Positions 5,092 to 5,428 of a stretch of DNA of 5,428 nt are shown one piece after another. The notes under the pieces were generated by a model. That model was given only the letters and a program-made list of their open reading frames with translations, made no database searches and was not told the DNA's origin. A program made the translations under genes and the position numbers. The first letter of the stretch is position 1. Each line of letters begins with the position of its first letter. The DNA lies in the NCBI GenBank assembly GCA_009693345.1, contig SHXL01000181.1, positions 1 to 5,428 on the forward strand, written 5' to 3'. This DNA is from Betaproteobacteria bacterium (GTDB taxonomy: Bacteria > Pseudomonadota > Gammaproteobacteria > Burkholderiales > SG8-39).

Positions 5092-5428
5092 ATGAAGCTT
5101 TTCGGCGGCTCCAAGCCCGACCACCCCTTGGCTGACGCGAAAGAGTTGAAGCGCCTGCTGGATGCGTTGCCGGCGAACGACCCGGTCAAGGCGCTCGATG
5201 AGCTGAGGCACTGGATGGAGTCGGTGGCGGCGGCCGACGGCTTCAGGTCTGAGGCGAGAATCCAGCTGCTGATCACGCTGGACGACACCGCGCAACCTTT
5301 CCTGCGCAAGCTGTCGAAGGACTATTTCACGACCGCCCGGCCCTCGCGTTTCCAGGAGAACCGGCTCTGGACGGCGCTGCATGGCTACTGGAAGCAGGCG
5401 GGTTATGCCTATGCGCGTTCGGTTGACC
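5092..5428 (+). CDS. Conserved-looking hypothetical protein, 5' part (runs off the window)
   Basis: An open frame of 112 complete codons has no stop before the window end. It starts MKLFGGSKPDHPLADAKELK and continues with helix-rich, amphipathic sequence: LLDALPANDPVKALDELRHWMES (22-44), then FRSEARIQLLITLDD, FLRKLSKDYF, and the aromatic stretch RFQENRLWTALHGYWKQAGYAYAR near the edge. No signal peptide or membrane segment is visible. The ATG at 5092 has GGAGG (5078-5082) 9 nt upstream. An in-frame ATG at 5065 is possible, but MKLFGG with a well-placed Shine-Dalgarno is preferred. Codon use (strong GC at third positions) matches the neighbours. The style recalls uncharacterised betaproteobacterial cytosolic proteins, but I do not recognise a function. 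It is divergent from the REC-kinase gene with a 99-nt gap, which could hold promoters for both. Confidence 0.75.
   Translation, partial: MKLFGGSKPDHPLADAKELKRLLDALPANDPVKALDELRHWMESVAAADGFRSEARIQLLITLDDTAQPFLRKLSKDYFTTARPSRFQENRLWTALHGYWKQAGYAYARSVD

Noticed and set aside
1..5428. CRISPR array, tRNA/rRNA genes, insertion sequences, attachment sites
   Set aside because: No regularly spaced repeats, tRNA-like folds, transposase motifs or paired terminal repeats were seen.

Overview
This window looks like a GC-rich proteobacterial chromosome segment, most likely betaproteobacterial. That is an inference from the Dcd and ThyA sequence style, the fold-III ornithine decarboxylase and the base composition; no rRNA or other marker is present to confirm it. 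Four intact housekeeping or metabolic genes are packed tightly together with two visibly damaged genes, one tiny leader ORF and one gene cut by the right edge.

Left part (1-969): on the minus strand lies the 5' part of a MauG/di-haem cytochrome c peroxidase-type gene. It has a signal peptide, but its first haem motif reads C-A-T-Y-H instead of CxxCH, and ten codons later there is an in-frame TAG, after which the family sequence continues to the window edge. Divergently transcribed from it is dcd (dCTP deaminase).

Middle (970-2444): after dcd comes a 272-nt region (970-1241) up to the decarboxylase start. It holds GC-rich inverted repeats, a near-consensus sigma70 promoter whose spacer contains eight consecutive G, and a 19-codon leader ORF with a perfect Shine-Dalgarno sequence. 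An eukaryotic-type (fold III) ornithine decarboxylase follows 17 nt after the leader stop. Its stop codon overlaps the folA stop by four bases (TTAG), and its apparent intrinsic terminator lies inside folA, antisense to folA codons 142-152.

Right part (2441-4992, minus strand): an apparent operon runs REC-Ser/Thr kinase, then thyA (ATGA overlap), then folA (7-nt gap). The kinase gene is split by a one-base frameshift at the glycine-rich loop, and its catalytic HRD motif reads HRH. Divergent from it, a plus-strand gene of unrecognised function starts at 5092 and runs off the window.

Functionally, Dcd (dCTP to dUTP), ThyA (dUMP to dTMP) and FolA (recycling the dihydrofolate made by ThyA) serve the same thymidylate pathway, although they are on two strands separated by the polyamine gene. 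The most unusual items are the leader ORF and poly-G promoter of the decarboxylase, the terminator embedded in folA, and the damaged REC-kinase translationally coupled to thyA.
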